From: Erythrobacter sp.
Lineage (GTDB): Bacteria > Pseudomonadota > Alphaproteobacteria > Sphingomonadales > Sphingomonadaceae
Direction of reading: 5' to 3'
Assembly: GCA_009993635.1 (NCBI GenBank)
Contig: JAACTC010000008.1
Location: 340,809 to 404,808 of the forward strand
DNA: 64,000 bases
Position 1 is the stretch's first letter, and each line of letters starts with the position of its first letter. Made by a program: the position numbers and the translations under genes. Below the pieces are notes generated by a model. That model was not told where the DNA came from. It made no database searches and saw only the letters and a list, made by a program, of their open reading frames with translations. This document shows, one piece after another, positions 26,735 to 34,966 of the stretch.

Positions 26735-27265
26735 ATGGCGACGACGAACACCACCAGCCTGAGCATTGCCGAGATGCGCGAATTTGCGAACTTCTCGCCC
26801 TGCGAACAACGCTTCATCCGGCGCAATCTCGATATCGGCCTGGGCCGCTGCGATGCCTTCAAGCTGTGGGCGCGCAACGCGACCGAGAATGTCGATATTC
26901 GCCGCCAATATGTCGCCTATCAGGATCTCAAGGCGCTGCGCCATTCGATCCCCGATACCGACGCCGGCGATTCGATTTCGCCGTTCATCGGCCAGCTTTC
27001 GCGCCTCGCCGCATTCGATCTGGCGCAGGAGCGGCTCGACGGTTTTTCGCCTTTCCGTTTCCTGTACGAACGCCTGCTGGGCGCGGAGGTTCGCCCGTGG
27101 CTGCCAAGCGCGTTCTGCGCCGGTGCCGCCATGCCGCACCTTCGCCCCGCACGGCGCAAACTGCTGCTGCAATCGCTCAGCGAAGCCGCTGCCACTGCGC
27201 CTGCATGGTCGAGCCGCGCGCCGACCTTTTATCCCGAATATGTCGATCTGGAAGAGGCGGCCTGA
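26735..27265 (+). CDS. Conserved hypothetical protein
   Basis: Unrecognised 176-residue protein without signal or membrane segments. It reads as mostly helical, with SIAEMREFANFSPCEQRFIR at the N-terminus, an Arg- and Leu-rich middle (RLLGAEVRPWLPSAFCAGAA) and an acidic end. I chose the ATG at 26735 over an in-frame ATG 39 bases earlier, because GGAGG stands 7 bases before it. A perfect 12-base palindrome lies 66 bases upstream (26658-26669). A strong bidirectional terminator follows, so it is monocistronic. Confidence 0.65.
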   Translation: MATTNTTSLSIAEMREFANFSPCEQRFIRRNLDIGLGRCDAFKLWARNATENVDIRRQYVAYQDLKALRHSIPDTDAGDSISPFIGQLSRLAAFDLAQERLDGFSPFRFLYERLLGAEVRPWLPSAFCAGAAMPHLRPARRKLLLQSLSEAAATAPAWSSRAPTFYPEYVDLEEAA

Positions 27266-27287
27266 ACCACGCCTTCCACAGCGGACA

Positions 27288-27324
27288 AAAGGCCGGGCCA
27301 CTCATCGCGAGCGGCCCGGCCTTT
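27288..27324. terminator. Bidirectional rho-independent terminator
   Basis: AAAGGCCGGGCC (27288-27299) is perfectly complementary to GGCCCGGCCTTT (27313-27324) with a 13-base loop, so it ends transcripts from the gene on the left and the porin gene on the right. Confidence 0.85.
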
Positions 27325-27347
27325 GTGTGTGCAACCGGCGACGCGGA

Positions 27348-28994
27348 TCAGAACGCGACCTGCGCACCCGCCATGATCACGTCGGTCGAGGAATCGAACA
27401 CCGACCATGTGCTGCCATCGGGGAAGTTTCCGCCCGACAGGAAGTTGAGCGGCACGTAACCGTTCACATGGATATACTCGCCGAACAGGTTCACGCTTGG
27501 CGCGGGGAACCACGAGGCACCGAAGACCAGCTGGTCCTGCCGCCGCCAGGGTGAGCCCTTCTCGCCCGAAATATACTTGGAATACTCGGCCGAAAGCGCG
27601 AATTCACGCCGCTGGGGTGAGAGGTTTTCCGCCCCGAAGCCGAACCGCCCACCGAAGGTGAAAGATTCGGGTTTCACGGCATCGAACACGCTGAGCGGAT
27701 TGGTCGGGATCGGCACCTCGGTGCCCGCCCATTCCTTGGTCGTGCGCGCATACTCGCCGATCAGCATGAATGGACCATAGGTCAGCTTCCCGTAGGCCGC
27801 GATGCCCGGGTTGTTCTCCTGACACGGGTTGAAGTGAAACACCGGATAGGCCTGGCAATAGGCGGTGCCGTGCTGATAGCTGGCCCCCGCCATCAGGGCG
27901 TTACCTTCGCCGCCCAGATCGACCGAGTACCGCGCATCGAACGCAAAGTTGTTCGCCCGCGACGGAACATTGGTGCCTTCGACGGGCACGTTCGCGGAAC
28001 GGAACTGCGCACCGCCCTGGATGATCATCGCCCGCAGGTGCAGCCCGCCCGAGACAATTCCAACCTGACCGCCATAGGCGAGACCGGCGAAGGCGTGCCA
28101 GTTGGTGGAGTTGGTGAACGGGCTGACCGTGTCGTTCAGGCCGAAGGGCGTGTCCATCTTGCCGACGAGGGCATAGACCGGCAGCTCGTTCAGGTTGCCG
28201 AACATCACCCAGCCCCGGCGCAGCTGGATCTGGTTGCGCGCCAGCGCGGTGATCGTCCCCTGGCCGAAGCTCTGCTCCGGATCGTAGAGCAGCTCTGCGT
28301 AGCCGGTCACGTTCGGCAGCAGCCGCGCGGTGAGTGCGAGGCTGGCCGAATGCAGCACCACCTCAGAAACGTTCTTGCCCAGCTGGTTCGCACTGGTCGG
28401 GTGGCGCATCAGGTAGCCGAACTTGCTGTCTATGTCCGCCCACTGGTAATTCGCGATGGCGGTAATTCCGCCCGACAGCGTCACCCGGTCCGCCAGTTCA
28501 CCCGATTGCAGCGCGGCCAGCTGAACCAGCGGCTTCGTGTTCACGTTTTCCGCATGGTCGAGGATTTTGTAAGCGTAGGCGGCGTTGGTGCCGACGAAGT
28601 TCTCCGAGCCTGCGACCTGCATCTCGCGTCGATCGTCCGTTTCGACCACAAGGTCCACCGGACCCGTCGAAGCGCCGGCCGTCGTCGCCACGCGCGGCGA
28701 GCCAGGTACATCGGCCTGCGCAGCGGCGGGGGGCACTTCTGCGCCCGATACCGCGACGACCATGTCGTCCTCGGCTTCCCCGATGGCGCGCATGTCGGCA
28801 AGCTGCGCGCGCAGCTCCGCATTCTCGCTTTGCAGAGCATCGAGCCTGTCTTCCAGAGCCTCGAGCCGTTCGAGCACGGCCGAATCCTGCGCCAGTGCGG
28901 GCGACGTCAGCGAAATGAGCGAAATGCCACCCAGCAAGACGGCAAGCCGACGTGCGCGGAGGGTTGTTGCAATCCTGCAACCGTATGTCTTCAT
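27348..28994 (-). CDS. Outer-membrane porin with N-terminal coiled coil (LbtU/DUF3573-like)
   Basis: This 548-residue protein has a signal peptide (VLLGGISLISLTSPALA), then a heptad-like coiled coil (AVLERLEALEDRLDALQSEN and following ELRAQLADM), a linker, and a long beta-rich domain ending in the terminal Phe typical of BAM substrates (GAQVAF). NLNELPVYALVGKMDTPFG and NVTGYAELLYDP recall LbtU/FslE-type porins implicated in siderophore uptake in Legionella and Francisella, but the assignment to that family is from memory and not certain. A phosphate- or sugar-type trimeric porin is the alternative. A near-perfect inverted repeat lies upstream (29030-29065). Confidence 0.6.
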   Translation of the reverse strand: MKTYGCRIATTLRARRLAVLLGGISLISLTSPALAQDSAVLERLEALEDRLDALQSENAELRAQLADMRAIGEAEDDMVVAVSGAEVPPAAAQADVPGSPRVATTAGASTGPVDLVVETDDRREMQVAGSENFVGTNAAYAYKILDHAENVNTKPLVQLAALQSGELADRVTLSGGITAIANYQWADIDSKFGYLMRHPTSANQLGKNVSEVVLHSASLALTARLLPNVTGYAELLYDPEQSFGQGTITALARNQIQLRRGWVMFGNLNELPVYALVGKMDTPFGLNDTVSPFTNSTNWHAFAGLAYGGQVGIVSGGLHLRAMIIQGGAQFRSANVPVEGTNVPSRANNFAFDARYSVDLGGEGNALMAGASYQHGTAYCQAYPVFHFNPCQENNPGIAAYGKLTYGPFMLIGEYARTTKEWAGTEVPIPTNPLSVFDAVKPESFTFGGRFGFGAENLSPQRREFALSAEYSKYISGEKGSPWRRQDQLVFGASWFPAPSVNLFGEYIHVNGYVPLNFLSGGNFPDGSTWSVFDSSTDVIMAGAQVAF

Positions 28995-29029
28995 CACGAA
29001 TCCTTATGTCCAAGACGCCGTGCCTATTC

Positions 29030-29065
29030 GGATTGCAAATACTGACCCCAATATTGATGCAATCC
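29030..29065 (-). promoter_or_regulatory. Inverted repeat upstream of the porin gene (candidate operator)
   Basis: GGATTGCA at 29030-29037 is repeated inverted as TGCAATCC at 29058-29065, 36 to 71 bases upstream of the porin ATG. The arms extend to AATA/TATT with an offset. The position overlaps where a promoter should be. The regulator is unknown; the sequence does not match a canonical Fur box. The rest of the 28995-29271 gap shows no other clear element. Confidence 0.45.
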
Positions 29066-29271
29066 AGCAAAACCGGCGATTCGTGCGTGTTATCGCCCGA
29101 TCTTTAGTCTGCCAAGATCAAGGTGAGGGGCTCGCAAGGGAATGTGATATTCACGCAACACTGGGCCTGCGCGGGATCTGTTCGGGCAGCAATCGATCAC
29201 AGATTTTGCTCGCGCGGCCTGAAGCCGGAGCGGCGTGCCATGCTTCGACGACACTCTCAGAGAGGTGGGGG

Positions 29272-29676
29272 CTAGAGTTGCTCGACGATCAGATATGTGA
29301 CCGTGGTGTCGCCGACATTGACGACTTCGTGCCACGGTGTGCCATCGCTCGCATAGTCCGCGCCGGTAGCCAAATCGACCGTCCGCGTGCCGCTGGCATC
29401 TGTGATCCGCATCGTACCGCCGCTCAACGCATAACCGTAATGCGCCGGATGAAAATGCCGTTCATGCCCGACGCCGGGCGGAAAGGTGCAGCGCAGGATC
29501 CTGTGCGTGGCCGTTTGATGCTGGAGCGAGCAGACACGTTCGCCTGCCCAGCCGGCTTCCAGCGCGCTGGGCAGCGGGTCCGCCGCCTGCGACGTCGTGG
29601 CGCAGCCCGACGCTAGAGCGGCCCCTGCAATGGCCGCTGCCAATCCTCCGCCAATGGTAAAACCGCGCCAGCCCAT
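29272..29676 (-). CDS. Cupin-domain lipoprotein
   Basis: A 134-residue protein with a lipoprotein signal (GAALASGC lipobox) and a single cupin barrel: GHERHFHPAHYGYALSGG is the first histidine motif (two or three metal-ligand His and a later Glu-poor turn), and GTPWHEVVNVGD supplies the second-motif His. Small cupins bind metal and may be dioxygenases, isomerases or merely sensors. Its ATG shares a base with the stop of the acyl-CoA synthetase gene upstream, so the two are coupled. Confidence 0.75.
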   Translation of the reverse strand: MGWRGFTIGGGLAAAIAGAALASGCATTSQAADPLPSALEAGWAGERVCSLQHQTATHRILRCTFPPGVGHERHFHPAHYGYALSGGTMRITDASGTRTVDLATGADYASDGTPWHEVVNVGDTTVTYLIVEQL

Positions 29677-31487
29677 CAGCTGCGGTAGAGGCCGTCCAGC
29701 CGGTCGCCGTAGCGTTCCTTGATCTTGTGCCGGCGGATTTTCATGCTCGGGGTCATTTCCTCGTTCTCGATCCCGAACGGCTCGTCCGCGAAGGCGAACC
29801 CGCGCACCCTTTCGATCACCGACAGCTCTGCATTCACGCGGTCGATCGCCTTGCGGATTGCGGCGCGGAATTCGGGCAATTCCTGCGCCTTGCTGCAATC
29901 GAGCGGCTTGCCCTGCGCCTTGCACCAGTCCAGCGCCCATTCCGCATCCGGCACGATCAGCCCGACCACGTAGGGCCGCCGGTCGCCCACGACCATTGCC
30001 TGACCGATCTCGGGCTGGAGGGTGAGCATCCCTTCGACCTTCTGCGGGGCGACATTGTCACCCTTGTCGTTGACGATCATGTCCTTCTTGCGATCGGTGA
30101 TGACGATCCGGCCCTTCTCGTCGAGATGGCCGATATCGCCGGTATGTAGCCAGCCATCCTGCAGTGCGCGATCGGTCTCGCCCTGGTTCTGCCAGTAGCC
30201 GTGCATCACCAGCTCGCCCCGACACAGGATTTCGCCATCCTCCGCGATCTTGATCTCGACGCCCTTCATCGGCGGGCCGACCGTATCCATCGCGATCCCC
30301 GCGCGCGGCCGGTTGCAGCTGATGACCGGGCCGGCCTCCGTCTGGCCGTAGCCCTGCAGCATGGTCAGGCCCAGCGCCTGAAAGAAGGTGCCGACTTCGG
30401 GGTTGAGCGGAGCGCCGCCCGAAACCATCGCCTTGATCCTGCCGCCGAACTTCTGCTGGATCTTGGGCCGGAGCAGGCGGCCGACCAGCAGGTCCATCGG
30501 CCTATCGCGCAGCCGCTTGCGCCCCTTCTTGCTCGCTCGCTCTTCGATTTCCAGCGCGCGGTCCATCAGGAAGCTGGCGGCGCCGCCCTGCTTGGCGACC
30601 TGCTTCATGATGCGCGTGCGCAGCACTTCGAACAGGCGCGGGACGACGACCATGATCGTGGGGCGGGTTTCTTCGATATTGCTGGCGAGCTTTTCCAGCC
30701 CTTCGGCGTAGAAGATCTGCGCCCCGACCGCGATCGGCAGATACTGCCCACCGGTATGTTCGTAGGCGTGGCTCAGCGGCAGGAAGGAGAGGAAGCGTTC
30801 CTCGTCCGCCAGCTTGAAATCATTGATCAGAATTTCCGCCGCGCCCGCCACGTTGCACAGGATCGCACCGTGATGCTGCAGCACGCCGCGCGGGGCGCCG
30901 CCGGTGCCGCTGGTATAGATGATGCAGGCGGTATTCTTGCGGCCGATATTGGCGATCCGCGCCTCGACCGCCTTGCGCGCGGCCTGCGCATCGCCGCTGA
31001 TCATGTTCGACCAGCCGTGGCACGAAAGGTTGCCGCCCTGGTATCCGCGCACGCTTTCGATCGGGATGATATGCTCGGCTATGCCGGTGTTGAAGATCGC
31101 CGGGATTAACGGGCCGGATAGCTTCTCGTTCGAAACGATCACGGCCCTCGCGCCCGAATTGTCGAGGATATGGACATGATCGCGTTCGGTGTTGGTGGTG
31201 TAGGCGGGCACCGTGATGCAGCCTGCGGCCATGATCGCCAGATCGGCGATGCACCATTCGGGCCGGTTTTCGGAAACCAGCATCACCCGGTCGCCATCGG
31301 CTAGCCCGAGGCCGCGCAGGTTTTCGGCCAGAATGCACACCTGATCGGCGACTTCGCGCCAGCTCATGGTCTGCCATTTACCGGCGATCTTGCGCCCGAG
31401 GAAAGGGGTGTCAGCCCCTTCGTCAGCGCGTTTCAGGAACAGTGAGACGAGATTGCTCGCCCGTTCGATCTCTTCAAGCTGCGTCAA
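29676..31487 (-). CDS. AMP-dependent acyl-CoA synthetase (long-chain type)
   Basis: This 603-residue enzyme activates a carboxylic acid through acyl-AMP to acyl-CoA. The ATP loop is IIYTSGTGGAPRGVLQH (an unusual Gly in place of the second Thr and Arg for Lys), followed by FLPLSHAYEHTGGQ, the VSGGAPLNPEVGTFF and GYGQTEAGPVISCNRP core, and the linker-lid GWLHTGDIGHLDEKGRIVIT plus DRKKDMIVNDKGDNVAPQKV. The length and order match FadD15-type long-chain synthetases. Whether it feeds beta-oxidation or lipid synthesis is not shown. It heads a two-gene unit with the cupin lipoprotein. Confidence 0.9.
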   Translation of the reverse strand: MTQLEEIERASNLVSLFLKRADEGADTPFLGRKIAGKWQTMSWREVADQVCILAENLRGLGLADGDRVMLVSENRPEWCIADLAIMAAGCITVPAYTTNTERDHVHILDNSGARAVIVSNEKLSGPLIPAIFNTGIAEHIIPIESVRGYQGGNLSCHGWSNMISGDAQAARKAVEARIANIGRKNTACIIYTSGTGGAPRGVLQHHGAILCNVAGAAEILINDFKLADEERFLSFLPLSHAYEHTGGQYLPIAVGAQIFYAEGLEKLASNIEETRPTIMVVVPRLFEVLRTRIMKQVAKQGGAASFLMDRALEIEERASKKGRKRLRDRPMDLLVGRLLRPKIQQKFGGRIKAMVSGGAPLNPEVGTFFQALGLTMLQGYGQTEAGPVISCNRPRAGIAMDTVGPPMKGVEIKIAEDGEILCRGELVMHGYWQNQGETDRALQDGWLHTGDIGHLDEKGRIVITDRKKDMIVNDKGDNVAPQKVEGMLTLQPEIGQAMVVGDRRPYVVGLIVPDAEWALDWCKAQGKPLDCSKAQELPEFRAAIRKAIDRVNAELSVIERVRGFAFADEPFGIENEEMTPSMKIRRHKIKERYGDRLDGLYRS

Positions 31488-31580
31488 ATCCGCATCCGCT
31501 CCCTCGGTTTCGTTAGCTATGCAACGTTGCGGGGCCGTCTAGGCTCCCACAGACGCTACGACAAGCATCCCGCGCGCCGT

Positions 31581-33323
31581 CTAGGGAAGATCGAGCTTGC
31601 CTGCGAGCCGGGGATCGCGGGCGGCGACCCACTGCCCATCCTGCCGCGCGACGATCCCCGCCTTGACCGGTGCCGGGCGGACGGTCAGCGCGGTGTGGCC
31701 CAGAGCGCGGAATGCATCCTGACGGTCTGCCAGCCAGGTGCCTTCTTCCAGCAGCACGGAATCGCCGAAGGCCATCACGAAGGGCAGGCCCAGCGCAGCT
31801 TCGGCCTCCAGCCCGAAATCGATCACCCCGATAATGCTGCGCGCGGTCTGCACGGGGATCGTGCTGCCGCCCGCCGCGCCCACCGCCATGAAGGGGCGTC
31901 CCTGGGGATCGTAGACCACCACCGGCGACATCGAGCTGCGCGGCCGCTTGCCGCCCTCCACCCGGTTGGCGACCGGTGTGCCATCGACCGTGGGCGAGCG
32001 GCTGAAATCGGTCAGTTCGTTGTTGAGATAGAACCCGTCTGTCATCAGCCCCGAGCCGAAGGCGCTTTCGATGGTGGAGGTGTAGCTGATCATGGTGCCC
32101 GCATCGTCGACCACCGCGATATGCGATGTGCCGCGCTCTTCCGGCTCGTCGCCATCGGCGAGAGCGGTGCTGGCCCCCGCGGGCGTTCCGGCCTCGACCT
32201 GTGCCTGCGTGCTGTCGGGGTCGATCATGGCGCTACGCCGCGCAAGGTAATCGGGCGCGATCAGCCCTTGCGAGGGCACTGGTACGAAATCGCTGTCCGC
32301 CAGATAAAGCTCGCGGTCGGCATAGGCGAGCCGCTGGGATTCGACGAAAAGGTGCCAGGTGACCGGATTTTCCTGGCCGAGCGCGGCAAGATCGAACCGT
32401 TCGAGCTGGCCGAGGATCTGCAGCACCGCGATGCCGCCCGAGGTAGGCGGCCCCATCGCGCAGACCCGGTACGAACGATAGGGCGCGCACAGCGCCGCGC
32501 GCTCCTTCGCCCGATAGTCTGCCATATCGCGGACATTCATCGGGTCGGGGCGCGGCGTGTCGTCGGCCACCGTGCGCGCGATGTCTACTGCCAGATCGCC
32601 GCGGTAGAATGCCTCGCGGCCACCCTGCGCGATCTTTTCGAGGGTGCGTGCCAGCTGCGGGTTCCTGACCCTGGTCCCGACCGGCAAAGGCTCGCCCGAA
32701 GCGTCGTAGAACAGCGCGCGGCCCTGCTCGCTGCGCGCGCCGGTATCGCGGCTGTCGGCCAGTGAGCTGTTGAACCTCGGGTTGACCAGAAACCCGTCGC
32801 GCGCCAGCCCGATGGCGGGCTGGAACAGCGCGCTCCACGGCAGCTTGCCGTGCTCCGCATGGGCCTTGGCGGCGAGCGCGATGTTGCCCGGCACACCCAC
32901 GCTCAGCCCGCTGCGCACCGAATCGCGGAACGGGGGCACCGTGCCGTCCTCGTCGAGGAACCAGTCGGGCGTCGCACCGGCGGGCGCGGTTTCGCGCCCG
33001 TCATAGGTCGTCACCGAACCCGCTGCGTCGCCCAACACCATGAAGCCGCCGCCGCCGATGCCGGAGCTTTGCGGTTCGACCACGGTCAGCGCCAGCATTA
33101 CCGCAATCGCGGCATCGACCGCGTTGCCACCTTTTTCGAGCATTGCCTCACCCGCGAGCGTCGCGCGCGGGTCTGCCGAAGAGACGGCACCGCCGCTTGG
33201 TGCCCATGCCTCGCCGGAAGCATCTGCCGAAGCGACGGAGGCTTGCGGCACGCTGGCGCAGGCCGAAAGGGAAAGCGCCGCGATAAGGCCGACCAGCGGG
33301 CCGGTAAAAGTTCTGGCGAGCAT
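31581..33323 (-). CDS. ggt: Gamma-glutamyltransferase, lipoprotein form
   Basis: A 580-residue Ntn-hydrolase precursor that cleaves gamma-glutamyl bonds (glutathione and related). The nucleophile threonine starts the small subunit in ERGTSHIAVVDDAG, where autocleavage gives about 385- and 190-residue chains. SSGIGGGGFMVL, GGNAVDAAIA and the late GAAGGSTIPVQT substrate loop are present. The N-terminus is a lipoprotein signal (SLSACAS), so it sits in the envelope. I prefer the ATG at 33323 (good GAGG spacing) over a TTG four codons earlier that would overlap pyrD by 4 bases. It is the second gene after pyrD. Confidence 0.9.
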   Translation of the reverse strand: MLARTFTGPLVGLIAALSLSACASVPQASVASADASGEAWAPSGGAVSSADPRATLAGEAMLEKGGNAVDAAIAVMLALTVVEPQSSGIGGGGFMVLGDAAGSVTTYDGRETAPAGATPDWFLDEDGTVPPFRDSVRSGLSVGVPGNIALAAKAHAEHGKLPWSALFQPAIGLARDGFLVNPRFNSSLADSRDTGARSEQGRALFYDASGEPLPVGTRVRNPQLARTLEKIAQGGREAFYRGDLAVDIARTVADDTPRPDPMNVRDMADYRAKERAALCAPYRSYRVCAMGPPTSGGIAVLQILGQLERFDLAALGQENPVTWHLFVESQRLAYADRELYLADSDFVPVPSQGLIAPDYLARRSAMIDPDSTQAQVEAGTPAGASTALADGDEPEERGTSHIAVVDDAGTMISYTSTIESAFGSGLMTDGFYLNNELTDFSRSPTVDGTPVANRVEGGKRPRSSMSPVVVYDPQGRPFMAVGAAGGSTIPVQTARSIIGVIDFGLEAEAALGLPFVMAFGDSVLLEEGTWLADRQDAFRALGHTALTVRPAPVKAGIVARQDGQWVAARDPRLAGKLDLP

Positions 33324-33331
33324 AGCGTTCC

Positions 33332-34366
33332 TCAAGCCTGTGATCCGATGGCGTCTTCAATCGACGCAAAGCCTTCGCGCTGCAACCTCTGGCTAAGCCC
33401 GCGTGCGATCCGGCGGCCCAGCATCGGCCCCTGATAGACCATCGCGGAATAGAGCTGCACCAGGCTGGCTCCGGCCACGATGCGATCCCACGCGGAATCG
33501 GCGCTGTCGATGCCGCCTGCTGCGATCAGCGGTATCTGCCCGCCGGTCGCCTTGCGAAAATCCTTCAGCCGCTGGAGCGCGATCGGCGCAAGCGGTGCGC
33601 CCGACAGGCCGCCCGCCTCATCCGCGTGTCTGGATGTGAGCGGCGGCCGGGCGAGAGTGGTGTTGGAGATGATCAGCGCGGCCAGCGGGCTGTCCAGTGC
33701 GACCCGGGCGATCGCATCGATCTCCTTCGGGTCAAGATCGGGCGCGAGCTTCAGGAAGACCGGCGGGCCATTCGCTCCGCGCGCCGCGAACACGCCGTCG
33801 AGCAGGTGCTTGAGCGCATCGCCCGCCTGCAGGTCGCGCAGACCCGGCGTGTTGGGGCTGGAGATGTTGACCGTCAGGTAATTGGCAAGCGGCGCCATCA
33901 GCTCGGTCATCAGCGCGTAGTCGGCAAAGCGATCGTCGCTATCCTTGTTGGCGCCGATATTGATGCCGACGATACCCGGCCTGCCGGCACGTTTGCGCAG
34001 GCGGCCATGCGCGGCCTCGGCACCGCCATTGTTGAATCCCATCCGGTTGATCACCGCGTGGTCCTCCGCCAGCCGGAACAGGCGCGGTTTGGGATTTCCC
34101 GCTTGGGGCATCGGGGTGATGGTGCCCACTTCGACGAAGCCGAAACCCAGCCCCAGCAGCGCATCGGGCACCTCGGCATCCTTGTCGTAACCCGGCGCAA
34201 CGCCGACCGGCGATGGGAAGCTCAGACCGCCCAGCGATACCGCCAGCGCCGGATCGTGGCGGGGCAAACCGCCGGTGGGCGCGCGCTTCAATCCGGCAAG
34301 AGAAAGACGATGCGCACGCTCGGGATCGAGGGTGAACAGAAGCGGTCGGACCAGAGGGAACAGCAT
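33332..34366 (-). CDS. pyrD: Dihydroorotate dehydrogenase (quinone), class 2
   Basis: This 344-residue FMN enzyme oxidises dihydroorotate to orotate with quinone as acceptor, in pyrimidine synthesis at the inner membrane. The amphipathic N-terminal helix (MLFPLVRPLLFTLDPERAHR) is the membrane-association element of class 2. VGVAPGYDKDAE, GFGFVEVGTITPMPQAGNPK, NRMGFNNGGAE, TVNISSPNTPGLRDLQ (with the catalytic Ser) and LIAAGGIDSADSAWDRI are conserved. It is divergent from the suf operon and precedes ggt, which follows within about 10 bases. Confidence 0.95.
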   Translation of the reverse strand: MLFPLVRPLLFTLDPERAHRLSLAGLKRAPTGGLPRHDPALAVSLGGLSFPSPVGVAPGYDKDAEVPDALLGLGFGFVEVGTITPMPQAGNPKPRLFRLAEDHAVINRMGFNNGGAEAAHGRLRKRAGRPGIVGINIGANKDSDDRFADYALMTELMAPLANYLTVNISSPNTPGLRDLQAGDALKHLLDGVFAARGANGPPVFLKLAPDLDPKEIDAIARVALDSPLAALIISNTTLARPPLTSRHADEAGGLSGAPLAPIALQRLKDFRKATGGQIPLIAAGGIDSADSAWDRIVAGASLVQLYSAMVYQGPMLGRRIARGLSQRLQREGFASIEDAIGSQA

Positions 34367-34484
34367 GGTCGCCGCCCTATGCAAGCGGCGCTGGCGTGTC
34401 GAGCGCCCTTCCAGCCTGCCGTTCCGTCGGGCGCGCCCACAGCCCCGGCGAAGCGAGCGCGGCGAAGGCAGCAAGAAACGCTAA

Positions 34485-34537
34485 CGACTCGCAACAGTCG
34501 GGTTTCGGTTGAAATGCGACCGAATTGATCCGAATTG
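34485..34537 (+). promoter_or_regulatory. Repeated half-sites upstream of sufR: candidate operator of the suf operon
   Basis: Two elements stand before sufR. CGACT (34485-34489) and AGTCG (34496-34500) form an inverted repeat with a 6-base spacer, resembling an IscR type 1 core but with one extra base. Then TTCGGT (34504-34509) and ACCGAA (34519-34524) form a second inverted repeat with a 9-base spacer, and CCGAA recurs at 34530-34534, so CGAATTG is duplicated at a 10-base step. They are placed for autoregulation by the Rrf2 protein. Confidence 0.5.
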
Positions 34538-34543
34538 GGCGTC

Positions 34544-34966
34544 ATGCGCCTCAGCAACCTTGCCGATTATGCCATCGTCATCATGGCCGCGACCGCACGC
34601 AAGTGTGGTGGCGGACGTGTGTCGGCGGCCGATCTGGCGCTCGAAACCGGCATTCCGGTGCCCACCGCGCAGAAGATCGTCAGCAAGCTGAGCGCGGCGG
34701 GCCTGCTGCGCTCCACGCGCGGCGCGGGCGGCGGATTGCAGCTCGCCCGGCCCGCGGCGGCGATCAGCATGGCCGATATCGTCGAGGCGATCGAGGGCCC
34801 CATCGCGCTCGTCAGCTGCATCGATACAGGCGATTGCACGGTCGATCACGAATGCAGCGTCAAGCCGCACTGGCCGCAGGTCAACGCCGCGGTGCGCGGC
34901 GCGCTGGCCGCAGTGTCACTGGCCAAAATCGCAAACGAAGCTCCTGCCCAGAAAGAAATGGCATGA
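34544..34966 (+). CDS. Rrf2-family iron-sulfur regulator of the suf operon
   Basis: A 140-residue Rrf2/IscR-type repressor. The winged helix-turn-helix is in [14 protein letters not shown] and [19 protein letters not shown], with the [13 protein letters not shown] wing. Cys92, Cys98 and Cys104 (C-x5-C-x5-C in [13 protein letters not shown]) are the cluster ligands expected of IscR/SufR-like sensors. It should sense Fe-S status and regulate the operon it heads. I used the ATG at 34544; a TTG three codons earlier is less likely. Its stop overlaps the sufB start by 4 bases. Confidence 0.9.
   Translation: MRLSNLADYAIVIMAATARKCGGGRVSAADLALETGIPVPTAQKIVSKLSAAGLLRSTRGAGGGLQLARPAAAISMADIVEAIEGPIALVSCIDTGDCTVDHECSVKPHWPQVNAAVRGALAAVSLAKIANEAPAQKEMA

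Noticed and set aside
31527..32765. Plus-strand frame of about 410 codons opposite ggt
   Set aside because: ggt carries all family motifs; the other frame is a codon-bias shadow.
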